Source: Spirochaetales bacterium
Lineage (GTDB): Bacteria; Spirochaetota; Spirochaetia; SZUA-6; JAFGRV01
Direction of reading: 5' to 3'
DNA length: 36,531 nt
Assembly: GCA_016934975.1 (NCBI GenBank)
Contig: JAFGRV010000587.1
Coordinates: 1 to 36,531 of the forward strand
Under the pieces are notes generated by a model, which was given only the letters and a program-made list of their open reading frames with translations, was not told the origin of the DNA and made no database searches. This document shows positions 15,810 through 23,072 of this stretch, in pieces. Both the position numbers and the translations under genes were made by a program. Every line of letters begins with the position of its first letter. Position 1 is the first letter of the stretch.

Positions 15810-16206
15810 GAATTTGTAGTCTTATCTATAGTTTCTCTATTAATTATTTTATTGGGATTTGTCTCGGATCAGCTTGATCAAAGTATCGCATATTTCAATT
15901 TATATGTCAAGTATATTAATACGAAACTTATAAAAAAATAATCATCTGATTGCAGGACATCATCTATTTTATGCAGTGTTTTGATTATACCCTTTTTAGA
16001 TCCTTTTTTTAAATAGCAGCAATTTAAAAAAAATAGTAAAATTGTCAAAACAATTAGGTTTTAACCGGAGTATAAAATAATTTGGGGATTTTAAAAAGTT
16101 TAAAATACTTTCGCTTAACCATTATTCATCAAAATAGTATGTTTTATCCTTGAAAATACATTACGATTGTCTTAATCTTGTATACATACCCTTGTGGTTT
16201 CACATA
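15810..16206. other. Gene-free AT-rich stretch
   Basis: Apart from the promoter of the small minus-strand unit (15882-15910), I see no gene, repeat or hairpin of note here. The right part is the upstream region of the next plus-strand gene and shows no clear promoter. Confidence 0.5.
15882..15910 (-). promoter_or_regulatory. Sigma-70-like promoter of the small minus-strand unit
   Basis: Minus-strand TTGACA (15905-15910), a 17-base spacer and GATACT (15882-15887) make one of the best promoter matches in the window. The predicted start, about seven bases on, falls on the first base of the self-complementary AAGCTGATC. Confidence 0.6.
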
Positions 16207-16830
16207 ATGGATGATTTAAGCGTACTAATAAAAGATGTAATCTCTGATGATAATTCCCTCGCACGCAAAAGTTTCTTTGAAATAGAGAAAGGAATAAAGA
16301 GTGATCTGTACTCTCAAGGGGAATTGGAAGAAATAGTACCGATCCTTGCCGAAGCAATCCCGGAAAAGACCATGAAATTCTGGCCTGTATTTTTACTTGC
16401 ATTACTCGCTAAAAATAGAATAGATATCGGCGCTGCCGTTCCCAATCTGGAATTAAAATTGAATGTGTCATATCAAGAGGGGGGGAGAGATTTTGTGGTC
16501 CGCGCCCTGGATTCATATTATTATCACATTAAAAACGAACCGCAACTCGGTCCTCTCCCGGAATTAATTAAAATTAATGATTGGGAATTAAAAAAATACA
16601 GTAGAAGACCTTTTTATTCTTGCCTGGATATGGATTTAGCGGCTCAACACAAATCATTATTACCGTGTCCAATCTGCGGCGGTGTTGATACTAAAAAGAC
16701 ATTTTATTCGGAAGAAACTGTCGGGACGAATATAAGCGGGGCGGATATTTTTACCTATGAAATAGTATGTATGAGTTGTTTTATTTTTTCCGTATTTAGC
16801 ACTGTAGATTCCTTCGGACCTACAGGATAA
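16207..16830 (+). CDS. Hypothetical protein with C-terminal zinc ribbon
   Basis: From the ATG at 16207 the product has 207 residues. The first 110 are helical and repeat-like (IKDVISDDNSLARKSFFEIE, then a second helix pair), possibly HEAT-like. The C-terminus carries CPICGG and, about 35 residues later, CMSC, a four-Cys zinc-ribbon pattern. There are no membrane segments or signal peptide. No ribosome binding site is evident; a TTG at 16150 in frame would add 19 residues and has none either. I do not recognise the family. Its role could be protein or nucleic-acid binding. It stands alone, with a 200-base gap on the right that holds a near-perfect 14-base direct repeat (GTTCACGTAACGGA and GTTCACGGAACGGA, around 16863-16890). 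Confidence 0.65.
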   Translation: MDDLSVLIKDVISDDNSLARKSFFEIEKGIKSDLYSQGELEEIVPILAEAIPEKTMKFWPVFLLALLAKNRIDIGAAVPNLELKLNVSYQEGGRDFVVRALDSYYYHIKNEPQLGPLPELIKINDWELKKYSRRPFYSCLDMDLAAQHKSLLPCPICGGVDTKKTFYSEETVGTNISGADIFTYEIVCMSCFIFSVFSTVDSFGPTG

Positions 16831-17065
16831 TATTCACTATCAAAAGGAAGCCACCGCCGCCGTTCACGTAACGGAGTTCACGGAACGGACTTTGCAGGTG
16901 GTCTTTTACTCAGTCGTTCTGATACGAATGGACATATGATCCGTCATTTTTTTGTATGAAATTGTGTTAAAAATGTGAAAATTTTAAGATTCCCTGTAAT
17001 GTTATTGGTGAATTCGGAAAAAAGCGTTACACTTACTAGTGAGATATTATGTAAGGAGAGAACTG

Positions 17066-17611
17066 ATGGAGAAGAATGAAAAGGATAGTAATACAAAAAC
17101 AAGACTCACCCGGATAGTATTAGGTGCTTTCACCGCCCTTTTTTATGGTATATTTTTCTTTATGGATTCGTTGCATTTGAATATCGATGCCGGGATCCCT
17201 CTTTTCGCAATGTGGGGAATTTATATTCCGGCAGTTGTGCTCACCGGTTTCAGGGCAAAACAACTTGGCAGATCCGCCGGGGGATGGGCGGTGGGAAGTT
17301 TTTTTACTGGCCTCATTCCTTCAATTGTCCTTTTATTTCTCGGGAAGAAGAAAACCGTATTAATTGCAGAAACCATTCAAAAACAGGTGAAAGAAGCGGA
17401 TTCAAGGAAGGTAGAGCGGGCGATTTTAGCCTTTGCAAAAGAGAACAAAGGGTATGTATCGGTAAGCAATGCTGCTTTGGAAGCAGGTATTACAATGGAA
17501 GAAGCCCAGAAAGTCATGGATGAACTTGTTAAGAAAGGGTTTGCCCAATTGGAAGTAAAGTCTTCTGGTATTCTCATGTATGTTTTTCAGGATTTTCTGG
17601 AGGATGATTAA
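17066..17611 (+). CDS. Membrane protein with C-terminal winged-helix domain
   Basis: The 181-residue product has hydrophobic segments at about 19-35, 44-60 and 70-92, then a cytoplasmic tail of about 85 residues. The tail (VERAILAFAKENKGYVSVSN, followed by AALEAGITMEEAQKVMDELV) has the pattern of a small winged helix: a helix, a helix-turn-helix and a two-strand wing ending in ILMYVF. Similar tails occur on small membrane proteins of unknown function that may sense a signal and bind DNA or a partner. GGAGAG lies 9 bases before the ATG. Its TAA overlaps the stop of the convergent methyltransferase gene within a shared TTAA. Function unknown. Confidence 0.7.
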   Translation: MEKNEKDSNTKTRLTRIVLGAFTALFYGIFFFMDSLHLNIDAGIPLFAMWGIYIPAVVLTGFRAKQLGRSAGGWAVGSFFTGLIPSIVLLFLGKKKTVLIAETIQKQVKEADSRKVERAILAFAKENKGYVSVSNAALEAGITMEEAQKVMDELVKKGFAQLEVKSSGILMYVFQDFLEDD

Positions 17612-18312
17612 GAAGTAAACCGGGAGATCCTTAACATTTCATTTCCGTTTTTTTGAAATTCGTATGCTACCCGTTCTATTGTACACGAAAAAGCCTTATT
17701 CGAAGAAAAAGAATTATTATATCTTTTTATTATTTCCCCGACATATGAAGAGACCCGGGCATTCATATCCAATAATGGAAAGATACGGACTTCTTCCGAG
17801 ACCCTGAGCATCTCATCAATCGCTTCAATATGAAAATCGAGGGTTAAATTATCAGTATATAAAAACAGGAAATGGGAAGATAATGCGAGTTCAAACTCTT
17901 TATCTTTAAAGGGGAGATGGGGCAATTCGGCAGAAATATATCGATTCTCTTTTTTACCATTTTCGAAATCAGCTAAGAATTTTTTCATGGAATCCATTCG
18001 TATCCGGCCCAACTCATCAACATCCTTTATTATGGTCCAATTAAATTTTTGAGTATTTTTTCTCGTCTGGCTTATAACATCCGCATATGTCTCGTTGATT
18101 CTCTGTTCAATATCTTTTGCAGATAATGAATAAATCGGATCGATTGATATGACACGCTTTCCTTTTTGGTTCATTATACTATTAAAACAAGCAGGACCAT
18201 CACCGCAACCTAAAATTGCTTTATTCAGATCTGCCTGCGTCAGATGAAACATAGCTGTGTATTCCTCAAAGGATCTCCCCCAGGGGACAATTGTCGTATA
18301 TTTAAAAGCCAT
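17608..18312 (-). CDS. SAM-dependent methyltransferase-like protein
   Basis: The 234-residue product has a class I methyltransferase layout: motif I ILGCGDGPACF (about residues 33-43), an acidic end of strand 2 in ISIDPIY (Asp at about 59), an active-site-like segment LALSSHFLFLYTDNL, and a motif like EMLRVSEEVRIFPLL near the end. The usual Gly-x-Gly-x-Gly reads GCGDGP, a common variant. The substrate is unknown; the SSHFLFLY strand resembles small-molecule methyltransferases. It is convergent with the membrane protein gene, sharing TTAA at their stops, and its 5' flank carries two near-identical AT-rich palindromic units. No partner gene suggests a pathway. Confidence 0.7.
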   Translation of the reverse strand: MAFKYTTIVPWGRSFEEYTAMFHLTQADLNKAILGCGDGPACFNSIMNQKGKRVISIDPIYSLSAKDIEQRINETYADVISQTRKNTQKFNWTIIKDVDELGRIRMDSMKKFLADFENGKKENRYISAELPHLPFKDKEFELALSSHFLFLYTDNLTLDFHIEAIDEMLRVSEEVRIFPLLDMNARVSSYVGEIIKRYNNSFSSNKAFSCTIERVAYEFQKNGNEMLRISRFTS

Positions 18313-18339
18313 TTCCGGTTGTCACTTTCTTACGGACTG

Positions 18340-18412
18340 TACCGTAAATTTTACGGATTATATGCTAAATCTTTCGTATTTTACCGTAAAATCTACGGAT
18401 TATATCGTAAAT
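18340..18412. repeat. Two palindromic units in the upstream region of the methyltransferase gene
   Basis: Two 31-base units, at 18340-18370 and 18382-18412 (period 42), share TACCGTAAA, TACGGATTATAT and GTAAAT-like ends. Each holds an inverted repeat (CCGTAA and TTACGG, or CCGTA and TACGG). Their place just before the minus-strand gene and the period of about four helical turns fit a tandem operator. Confidence 0.55.
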
Positions 18413-18678
18413 TTGAATTGATAACGAATTTATATTCAAGGCTGATGTTATCTTGTTGCTACTATAGAGGAGGAAGCGTGTTGTGTCAATAATGCTTTTT
18501 CATGGGTTTATAGGGATTCCCCCATACGTAAATCTTCTTGCTTTTTCGCGGTTCTCTCGTATACTTTTACCTTATGAGTCAATTTTACTCAGTAATATTC
18601 CATTGTGCTTCATTTTATGATCTTTTGGGCCGAAAATTACATAGAGTAATATTTCAAAGATTATAGAGAACGAGGATT
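18413..18678. other. Gap between divergent genes
   Basis: No gene found. A GAGGAGGA stretch at about 18468-18475 resembles a ribosome binding site, but only a four-codon frame (GTG to TAA) follows it. The stretch should hold the promoters for both neighbours; I cannot place them. Confidence 0.4.
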
Positions 18679-19605
18679 ATGAATAGTAATCAGGAAAAAG
18701 CAGTCATATTTATTAAACGCCTTCTCATGAATCCGGCTTTAAAACAATTTGAAATACTCAGGAAAGAGGAACAGATTATTAATTTCCTTAATATGAATGC
18801 CAATAATCTTCTCCCAACACTCTCTTCGGATCAATTTTTTCCAAATATGACCTGGCAGCAGATATTTACCATTCTTTACACCTCGTTAGTTCTCATTATA
18901 AATGATTCTCTTTTTAAGGAACTTGAACTTCTTCTTAACAAAATTAATTACACCTTTGTTTCGTTTTTACGCCAGACAAATTATCCGCTTTCCAAATGCA
19001 GGGACCAGATATTCGATTTTGAAAAAAAGATATTGAATAAATTCGAGGCACGGAATTCCTTCCGAGGATCTTTCACCGCGGTAAAATTAAATATTACAGA
19101 TAAATATATTGAACAAATTTTCAGGCGAAGGGAATACATACATTTTGAGCTTATAAAAGTACAGCGCTTAAAAATGAGTAAAGAGGAAATAAAGGACTTC
19201 ATTAAGGCAACACTTCTGTTAAAGAATGGAATTCACCTCATTACAGTGGGTGGAGCGGACATGAGTGTGGGAAATGTCACGGATATTGTCCAGCGTCCTT
19301 TTGCAGATAAAGTAAGCACGATGCTTCAGGAGCAGTTGCGTCTCCTTCCTCCCGAACTTATTTCAAGTGCCGTGAACAGTAATCTCTCATTTTTGGAAAA
19401 TAAGGATATGGAAACCACCTCACGTATAGCATCAGTCTTTTCCATGCGCTGTAAAAACTTTAATGAGTACAATAAAATCGACAGGGGGGCAGAGTCACCG
19501 GATAAAAGCTGGTTTAATATTGCACGGAGAAATTATAAGTTTTATGGGTTTGATATCAAACTTCTCGATGAATTATATAAAATTGCCGCGGAAAATAATT
19601 GGTAA
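18679..19605 (+). CDS. Hypothetical helical cytosolic protein
   Basis: This 308-residue protein lacks a signal peptide and membrane segments. It is strongly helical, with short amphipathic stretches (ALKQFEILRKEEQIINFLNM, then QIFTILYTSLVLIINDSLFK) and a basic middle (IFRRREYIHFELIKVQRLKM). A small glycine motif, VGGADMSVGN, occurs at about 194-203. I do not recognise the family. A GAGG lies just before the ATG. The next gene starts 48 bases after its stop and the one after overlaps that, so the three may be one operon (this gene, the voltage-sensor protein, ylxP). No function should be inferred. Confidence 0.65.
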   Translation: MNSNQEKAVIFIKRLLMNPALKQFEILRKEEQIINFLNMNANNLLPTLSSDQFFPNMTWQQIFTILYTSLVLIINDSLFKELELLLNKINYTFVSFLRQTNYPLSKCRDQIFDFEKKILNKFEARNSFRGSFTAVKLNITDKYIEQIFRRREYIHFELIKVQRLKMSKEEIKDFIKATLLLKNGIHLITVGGADMSVGNVTDIVQRPFADKVSTMLQEQLRLLPPELISSAVNSNLSFLENKDMETTSRIASVFSMRCKNFNEYNKIDRGAESPDKSWFNIARRNYKFYGFDIKLLDELYKIAAENNW

Positions 19606-19653
19606 GGATGCAGCGATTACAAAGTATAAGGTTATAAGATTGGTAAGGAAAAT

Positions 19654-20805
19654 ATGGAAAAAAATAAAATAAATATTTTTGAAGCCATTGTCACCGCAGT
19701 CATAGGTCTGGTGGTTATTCAGACTTTTTTGGAAGACTTCGCTGTTGTGATGAACTGGGACCTTACTGCCGCGAGAATCTTAATGATCACCGGTTTTTGT
19801 TTTGATCTCTTTTTTACCATCGAATTTCTTGTCCGGTTATATAATTCACGCTTCGAAAAAGGTGCTCTTTTTTATTTAATCCATGGTCAAGGGTGGGTTG
19901 ATTTTTTCGCTTCCATACCCCTGCTGATTCTTGTCTCGGGACCCGTCATGATTTCATTCATCAGCTCCGAGACCGGCATGATGAATGGTCTTTCTTTTGC
20001 CGGTTTTTTGAGCATGTTAAAGCTCATTAAAACAATCCGTATTGCACGAATTTTACGGCTTTTACGAGTCATAAAAATATTTAAGAGCATCAAATACGCC
20101 GATTCTTCTATGGCCCAGCGGCATGTAAGGAAAATTATTACTATCGGTGTTTCCTGTCTTGTCATTTCTCTCCTCGTTTTTACGTTGATCTTTGAATCCT
20201 CTGTTCTCTCAAAAACCAGCGGATTGTACGATGTGCAGAAAAGTAAGATAGAATCATCCTTGGAAAAATCGGAAAAAGAAGGGAATTTTGATAAAATAAT
20301 TTCGGGACTTTCACGATTTGATGCTTTTCACTCTATTTTAATTATCAAGCGAAATGGCCGTACACTCTATACACGGTATTCTAAAGAGATCTATGATTCC
20401 GAATTTAGTCAGGATGACTACGAATATAGAAAAAAAGGTGATCTGGAGATCTTTTTTGAGATCAAAGAAGAAAATAAAGCGATTGGGCGTATTCAGTCCG
20501 GAGACAGCCTTATTTTCTTCTTTATTGTTCTTGTCCTTATTCTCAGTCTTCTTTTCTTGTACAGTCCCCATTTTGCACTTACTATTTCAGATCCGGTATA
20601 TGTCATGAAACGAGGGCTTGAAGAAAAAAGCTATAATCTGGAAGTCAAGATCCCCGAATTATACAAGGATGATGATATTTTTAAACTTGCAGCGCTCTAC
20701 AATGAAGGGTATTTACCTTTAAAAGACAGGAATTTAAGTAGTGAAGAACACTCGGTTCTTGACGTCGGTCTTGCAGATTTAAAAACATTAATAGATGAAA
20801 CGTGA
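19654..20805 (+). CDS. Voltage-sensor-domain protein with extracytoplasmic sensor loop, no pore
   Basis: The first 150 residues match the voltage-sensor (S1-S4) module of ion channels: S1 about 10-33, S2 about 40-62 with Asp51 and Glu57, S3 with WVDFFASIP (Asp83), and S4 with a basic residue at every third place: Lys123, Lys126, Arg129, Arg132, Arg135, Arg138, Lys141, Lys144, Lys147. A fifth helix (about 158-181) follows, but instead of a pore loop there is a region of about 100 residues that looks like an extracytoplasmic PAS-like or dCache-like domain, then a last helix (about 286-303) and a HAMP-like tail (TISDPVYVMKRGLEE). So it may be a voltage- or tension-responsive sensor rather than a channel. 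AAGGA lies before the ATG. Its stop overlaps the GTG of ylxP. Confidence 0.8.
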   Translation: MEKNKINIFEAIVTAVIGLVVIQTFLEDFAVVMNWDLTAARILMITGFCFDLFFTIEFLVRLYNSRFEKGALFYLIHGQGWVDFFASIPLLILVSGPVMISFISSETGMMNGLSFAGFLSMLKLIKTIRIARILRLLRVIKIFKSIKYADSSMAQRHVRKIITIGVSCLVISLLVFTLIFESSVLSKTSGLYDVQKSKIESSLEKSEKEGNFDKIISGLSRFDAFHSILIIKRNGRTLYTRYSKEIYDSEFSQDDYEYRKKGDLEIFFEIKEENKAIGRIQSGDSLIFFFIVLVLILSLLFLYSPHFALTISDPVYVMKRGLEEKSYNLEVKIPELYKDDDIFKLAALYNEGYLPLKDRNLSSEEHSVLDVGLADLKTLIDET

Positions 20806-21089
20806 TAGTATCAATGCTCCAGGTCCTCATAGAAGTACACGGTCTCACCTCTCTCAAGGATAAAAGGCGAATTGTAAAGTCCCTGAAAGATAAACTTATC
20901 TCGAAATATAAACTTTCCGTCGCCGAGATCGATTACCATGATTCTTTACGTTTCATTCAGATTGGGGCCGCTTTGGTCTCGAACTCAAAAGTCCATGGTG
21001 AGGCAGTTCTTACTAAGATATTCAGGTATATAGAAGATAATGTTCCCGGACGGTTAATTGACTCATCTATGATGAGTGAAAAATATTAA
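20802..21089 (+). CDS. ylxP: DUF503 family protein (YlxP-like)
   Basis: The 95-residue protein has the DUF503 signature: MIVSMLQVLIEVHGLTSLKD, then KRRIVKSLKDKL, and later a strand reading SLRFIQIGAALVSN. Family members are small proteins near translation and ribosome-maturation genes; their exact role is not settled. The GTG at 20802 gives the usual start of the family (Met-Ile-Val) and overlaps the previous stop as GTGA, which suggests translational coupling. An ATG four codons later would also be possible. Confidence 0.85.
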   Translation: MIVSMLQVLIEVHGLTSLKDKRRIVKSLKDKLISKYKLSVAEIDYHDSLRFIQIGAALVSNSKVHGEAVLTKIFRYIEDNVPGRLIDSSMMSEKY

Positions 21090-21100
21090 AGTGATACCTA

Positions 21101-21129
21101 TTGACTTTTTTTTATAGCCTCTATACTAT
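21101..21129 (+). promoter_or_regulatory. Sigma-70-like promoter of rpmB
   Basis: TTGACT (21101-21106), a 17-base spacer and TACTAT (21124-21129) match the consensus well. The predicted start near 21136 gives a leader of about 130 bases that contains the inverted repeat at 21160-21226. Confidence 0.6.
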
Positions 21130-21159
21130 ATCCCAATAATATGTTTTTCCAATTGTAGT

Positions 21160-21226
21160 AAGTTTGTCATTTCCTGAGAATATCACTCATGACGCGGACA
21201 CATGTTATAAGAGGAAATAACAAACT
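21160..21226 (+). repeat. Long inverted repeat in the rpmB leader
   Basis: AGTTTGTCATTTCCT (21161-21175) pairs with AGGAAATAACAAACT (21212-21226) with one mismatch. CAATTGT (about 21150-21156) and ACAATTG (about 21230-21236) extend it after a short internal loop. The arm AAGTTTGTCATTT is also the arm of the inverted repeat at 29563. It may be a structured leader for L28 control or a dispersed repeat. Confidence 0.65.
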
Positions 21227-21267
21227 CAACACAATTGAGTATACAAATATAGATAATTGGAGTGATC

Positions 21268-21495
21268 ATGGCTAGAGTATGTGAATTATGTGGTAGAGGC
21301 ACAATATCCGGTCAAAATGTACCCAGAAAGGGACTTTCCCGAAAAAAAGGCGGAGGCGGTGTAAAGATAGGAGTCAGAACAAAACGGACTTTTAAAGTAA
21401 ATTTGTTTTCCAAAGTGATTGACCGGGATGGATCCCGTCGAAAGACTAGAATTTGCAGCCGGTGTCTTCGTTCTCATTTTAAAGAAAAAGTATAA
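21268..21495 (+). CDS. rpmB: 50S ribosomal protein L28
   Basis: The 75-residue protein has the L28 pattern MARVCELCGRGTISGQNV, then a Gly- and Arg-rich loop, KRTFKVNLFSKVI and a basic end. It belongs to the zinc-binding form, with Cys5 and Cys8 (CELC) and a second pair ICSRC near residues 64-67. It sits in the large ribosomal subunit near the E site. I chose the ATG at 21268, 5 bases after TGGAG; an in-frame GTG six bases earlier is inside the spacing and unlikely. It has its own promoter and a structured leader. Identity is certain. Confidence 0.97.
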   Translation: MARVCELCGRGTISGQNVPRKGLSRKKGGGGVKIGVRTKRTFKVNLFSKVIDRDGSRRKTRICSRCLRSHFKEKV

Positions 21496-21803
21496 TATAA
21501 GGGATACTGTCTTTTAACCCTTGTATGTTACATCAATTTTATGAGAGGTTCTTGCAAAAATTCTCTATTGCTATAACAAAAAATCGTAATGAAAACGAAG
21601 TAATTTCAAAAGCATTTTTTCGTGTAGCGAATATCCTTGTTTTGTAAAAGAATAAAAATACGCATGGTGAATAGTATTGCCGCGGCTTGTGTAAAAAGAG
21701 CTATGAGCACGGGCAGTGCATAAGTGATTATTTTTGTATAAGGTTGATGAGTTTCACGGGTTAGCTGGTGCAATGAAAACAGAGGCAGCCGAAGGCGGAG
21801 TAC
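21496..21803. other. Gap between rpmB and comFB-like gene (convergent)
   Basis: No gene found. AAGGG and CCCTT (about 21503-21527) could form a weak terminator after rpmB. A 19-codon ATG frame at about 21664-21723 (MVNSIAAACVKRAMSTGSA) has no ribosome binding site, so I do not call it. Confidence 0.4.
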
Positions 21804-22505
21804 TTATTTAGCCGAGATAAGGTGTATATCTTTCAGGTCATAATAGTTTTTATAATTAAAATAATCTTCAAAAATATTCTCTGAAATAAGATTAAGCTTG
21901 AAATAATAGGTGAGGGGATTGTATTGCTTGTGATCTGTTGTTAATTCGAGCTCTATTTCTTTTTGAATGCCGCTTTTATGAGCCTCTAGAGGAAAAGGAA
22001 AAAAAGAAAATATTCCCGGTGTAATGGATGAGATGACATATGGATTCTGCCAGTTGGGATTTATCATTTTCATAAGATTTCCTTTTAAATAGAGGGAAAT
22101 CCCAATATCATTCACCGGGGCAAAGGTTTTACTATCGAGCATTTTACCTGAAATGATCGGGAAATTGAAATAAAATCCTTCTTTCATGTCGGTTTTTGAT
22201 ATCTCTTTTCCATCGTGGGGAAAATGGGGGCGTTTTACTTTAATAACACGCTCAATCCCCTTATGGATAAGGGCGACAATATCCGCTTTCCGTTGAAGAT
22301 TATCAAGGTAGTTCATTTTAAAGTGCGAAGCACCTCTGCTGGAAAATACATAGACCGGTTCAATTCTGTTAAGAACAAAACATACTGCATCTTTTAAACA
22401 TTGCGAGCATGTACAAAAATGTGCTTTTTTTGACACTTCTTCATCCTGAAAAATCTCAAGAGCTGTTTCATGCACTATATCTTCAACAATGTTATGAATT
22501 TCCAT
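21804..22505 (-). CDS. ComFB-domain protein (late competence protein family)
   Basis: The N-terminal 60 residues match ComFB: HNIVEDIVHETALEIF, then CTCSQCLKDAVCFVLNRIEP and VYVFSSRG, with Cys31, Cys33 and Cys36 placed as in the family (Cys-x-Cys-x-x-Cys, Asp39, Asn46, Pro50). ComFB domains have been reported to bind cyclic dinucleotides in cyanobacteria and other phyla. Residues about 65-233 are an extra domain of unknown function with a beta-rich look (KEGFYFNFPIISGKMLDSKT). The gene begins 5 bases after the stop of the upstream 147-residue gene and has its GAGAAGGG site inside it, so the two form an operon. It should be a cytosolic signalling adaptor; the ligand is inference. Confidence 0.75.
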   Translation of the reverse strand: MEIHNIVEDIVHETALEIFQDEEVSKKAHFCTCSQCLKDAVCFVLNRIEPVYVFSSRGASHFKMNYLDNLQRKADIVALIHKGIERVIKVKRPHFPHDGKEISKTDMKEGFYFNFPIISGKMLDSKTFAPVNDIGISLYLKGNLMKMINPNWQNPYVISSITPGIFSFFPFPLEAHKSGIQKEIELELTTDHKQYNPLTYYFKLNLISENIFEDYFNYKNYYDLKDIHLISAK

Positions 22506-22510
22506 TCTTT

Positions 22511-22954
22511 TTATTTTCCCTTCTCAGGTTTTGTATTTATATCAAAATCAAGGATTTTGGTTATAATTACTATACATTTTCTAAAATCTTTAAGAGTATC
22601 ACGCAAAGAATAATAGTTAAGACCAGTATAGTATAATTTTGTATAAATTGAAAATAAAATTTCTTTATCGGCTTCAATAAAATTACAATAAGAACCGTAT
22701 TCGTAGCAGATACGAAGGATTTCCTCTATCCGGGATTTTAAAAAGGAGATCGTTTTCAGTGAAAAAGAATAGGTATACGCAATTTCAATAAACCGTGAGT
22801 TCACATCAATATAAACACCACCGAGGAATTCCGTATTATTTTGCACTTCACATGTAAAGATACCATCGAGCTGTTCCGGGTTACGTACGGTAAACCCCAG
22901 TTCTTTAAAAAGAACTTTCGTCCTCTGTATCCGCTCTTCCAATTTATTTTTCAT
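22511..22954 (-). CDS. Hypothetical protein, operon partner of the ComFB-like gene
   Basis: The 147-residue cytosolic product has an N-terminal helix (LEERIQRTKVLFKELGF) and an alpha/beta pattern with a central strand set (GIFTCEVQNNTEFLGGVYID) and a later helix pair, similar in outline to YbjN or secretion-chaperone folds. I do not recognise the family and give no function. It lies 5 bases before the comFB-like gene, so the two proteins may act together. Upstream is a 118-base gap after the HD gene's stop, which probably holds the promoter of this two-gene operon. Confidence 0.65.
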   Translation of the reverse strand: MKNKLEERIQRTKVLFKELGFTVRNPEQLDGIFTCEVQNNTEFLGGVYIDVNSRFIEIAYTYSFSLKTISFLKSRIEEILRICYEYGSYCNFIEADKEILFSIYTKLYYTGLNYYSLRDTLKDFRKCIVIITKILDFDINTKPEKGK

Positions 22955-23072
22955 TTATACTCCTCGGTAACCGGTTTTCCCCGGCAAGCACATCAACCTT
23001 TTCGTTTAACGGTTTTCGTTATACTTATCCTTTTTTGTGGTACTCTCCTTGTTTATAACGTAAATGTTAATA

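Larger units (their letters stand above)
15681..15875 (-). ncRNA. Candidate structured small RNA with a 10-codon ORF
   Basis: A promoter-like pair (TTGACA at 15905-15910, 17-base spacer, GATACT at 15882-15887) predicts a start near 15875. The predicted 5' end AAGCTGATC (15867-15875) is exactly complementary to GATCAGCTT (15730-15738) at the end of a 10-codon ORF. An intrinsic terminator follows at once. The 195-nt unit is thus self-contained and antisense to nothing but its own gap. It could be a regulatory RNA, a peptide-coding RNA or a riboswitch-like leader whose target gene has been lost. I recognise no known RNA family. Confidence 0.45.

Noticed and set aside
18244-18492. Plus-strand ORF with YGLYRKF-like peptide repeats
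   Set aside because: The repeats mirror the AT-rich palindromes before the methyltransferase gene, and its left part is antisense to that gene.
21496-21803. tRNA or other stable RNA in the gap after rpmB
   Set aside because: I found no cloverleaf with the GGTTCGAATCC-type arm, nor any CCA end, on either strand.
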